Part shown: piece after piece, positions 63,315-64,000 of the stretch | Layout: each line of letters begins with the position of its first letter | Numbering within the stretch: the first letter of the stretch is position 1 | Assembly: GCF_027579695.1 (NCBI RefSeq) | Contig: NC_083587.1 | Coordinates: forward strand, 36,735,232 to 36,799,231 | Length of the DNA: 64,000 nt | Reading direction: 5' to 3' | Source of the DNA: Neoarius graeffei | Taxonomy: Eukaryota > Chordata > Actinopteri > Siluriformes > Ariidae | The notes under the pieces: model-generated | Databases searched by the model: none | What the model saw: the letters and a program-made list of their open reading frames with translations, nothing else | Told to the model about the DNA's origin: nothing | Program-made: the position numbers and the translations under genes

Positions 63315-64000
63315 TTACTTCACCAGGGGGCGAGGTATTGTTTTCGGTCGGGTTTCTTTGTTTTTTTGTTAACGATATTACGGGAAAATGGCTGGATCAA
63401 TCTTCATGAAACTTTCAGGATAGATGGGCATTAGTCTCAAATAGAACCTCCAACTTTTTGGGGGTCATCTGTTCAAGGTCATCAAAAAGGTCAAAATTGT
63501 TTTTGGTGTGGCTACTGCCTCATATAGAGGCGCTAGCCACTATGTCATCGGTAACAATCACGCACTACGCATGCACATATATGTGTTCCGATTAAAATGA
63601 CCAGTGAGTGTATACAATTCGGTTCACCATTTGAAATAAATGGACTAGACGAAAGAAATCACTTTTAGACATGTTTATGCTTATTACAGAGGGAAAGTGC
63701 GTTCCACTGAGCTCTAGTGCTGGGCCATTTCCGGGAAATAAGAGTTTCGGTCATGGAGACAGCATGTGTATGTCAGCCTCGGTTTGGAGGTTTCAGTTTT
63801 GAAAACTGTAAGAGGTAAGAGTAGAATAATATAAAGTACAGACACTTGGTATATTTTACTTCTGTGATTTTTAAATTGTTCACTTTTGGATTACGCTTCA
63901 TTTTTGTGGCTACTGCCTCAGAGTAAATATATATGCTATATTTACTGTCTGGACATGGTATCAGAAAACAATTTTATTTATAAGCAGTAGCCACATGTAC
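63315..64000 (+). mobile_element. 5' end of an unclassified transposon, runs off the window
   Basis: Opens ccagggggcgaggtattgtt, with the word gtggctactgcctca at 63508 and 63907 and its reverse gcagtagccac at 63984. A first exon at 63753-63814 reads METACVCQPRFGGFSFENCK before a donor (aagag/gtaaga). The rest is outside the window. Confidence 0.45.

Overview
This window is ray-finned fish (teleost) nuclear DNA. It has spliced exons with GT-AG borders, AT-rich intergenic DNA, microsatellites, many Tc1-like, hAT and Harbinger-like DNA transposons, about a dozen copies of a DANA/Mermaid-like tRNA-derived SINE, LINEs, and two Ty3/gypsy-type LTR elements of the fish Gmr1 kind. An otophysan such as a catfish is plausible, but the sequence does not prove it. 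Most of the 64 kb is transposon-derived. Host genes are few and mostly partial.

Host content. (1) The last two coding exons of an unidentified plus-strand gene (2-142 and 4310-4459), with a BRCT-like ending and a basic tail; their intron holds two hAT relics. (2) An exon-like block on the minus strand (8631-8759) that reads as a hydrophobic signal-like stretch plus the start of a secreted chain. It lies in a segment copied again at 29583-31276. (3) A complete intronless arylamine N-acetyltransferase gene on the minus strand (13241-14095), with catalytic Cys72, His111 and Asp126. (4) Weaker candidates: a terminal exon at 11103-11172 (+), a terminal exon at 47283-47495 (-), and a GC-rich promoter-like block with a splice donor at 53690-54041.

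Region by region. 0-9 kb: gene end, two hAT relics, a Tc1-like MITE, a dead Tc1-like element, then the duplicated segment. 9-13.2 kb: a RecQ-family MITE, a palindromic MITE split by a SINE, and a Tc1-like relic ending 2 bp from the N-acetyltransferase stop codon. 14.35-27.16 kb: an inverted pair of one repeat family. Its left copy has been split into a deep nest: a RecQ-helicase-bearing transposon, inside it a LINE fragment, inside that a hAT and a Harbinger-like element, inside the hAT another hAT, and inside that a SINE and a Pogo-like piece. Target-site duplications support most steps. A 2.7 kb element with 4-bp target duplications and a spliced transposase C-terminus (22459-25130) sits in the same copy. 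27.3-31.3 kb: a Tc1-like element with a long but catalytically dead transposase, then the second copy of the duplicated segment. 31.3-42 kb: an L2/CR1-type LINE on the minus strand, split by a 7.2 kb Gmr1-like LTR element that carries a hAT element in its leader. 42-53.5 kb: SINEs, a THAP-bearing element inside a SINE, a 545 bp palindromic element built of about 32-bp units, Harbinger-like copies and an old Gmr1-type relic. 53.5-64 kb: the GC-rich block, microsatellites, a TTAA-flanked MITE, SINEs, a Tc1-like element with three insertions, and two further transposon 5' ends, one with a THAP finger.

The most novel candidates are the RecQ-helicase-bearing transposon family, the two 4-bp-TSD elements with G-rich ends and repeated CCTGTTA words, and the filler DNA at 25629-25792, which preserves a junction older than a neighbouring insertion.
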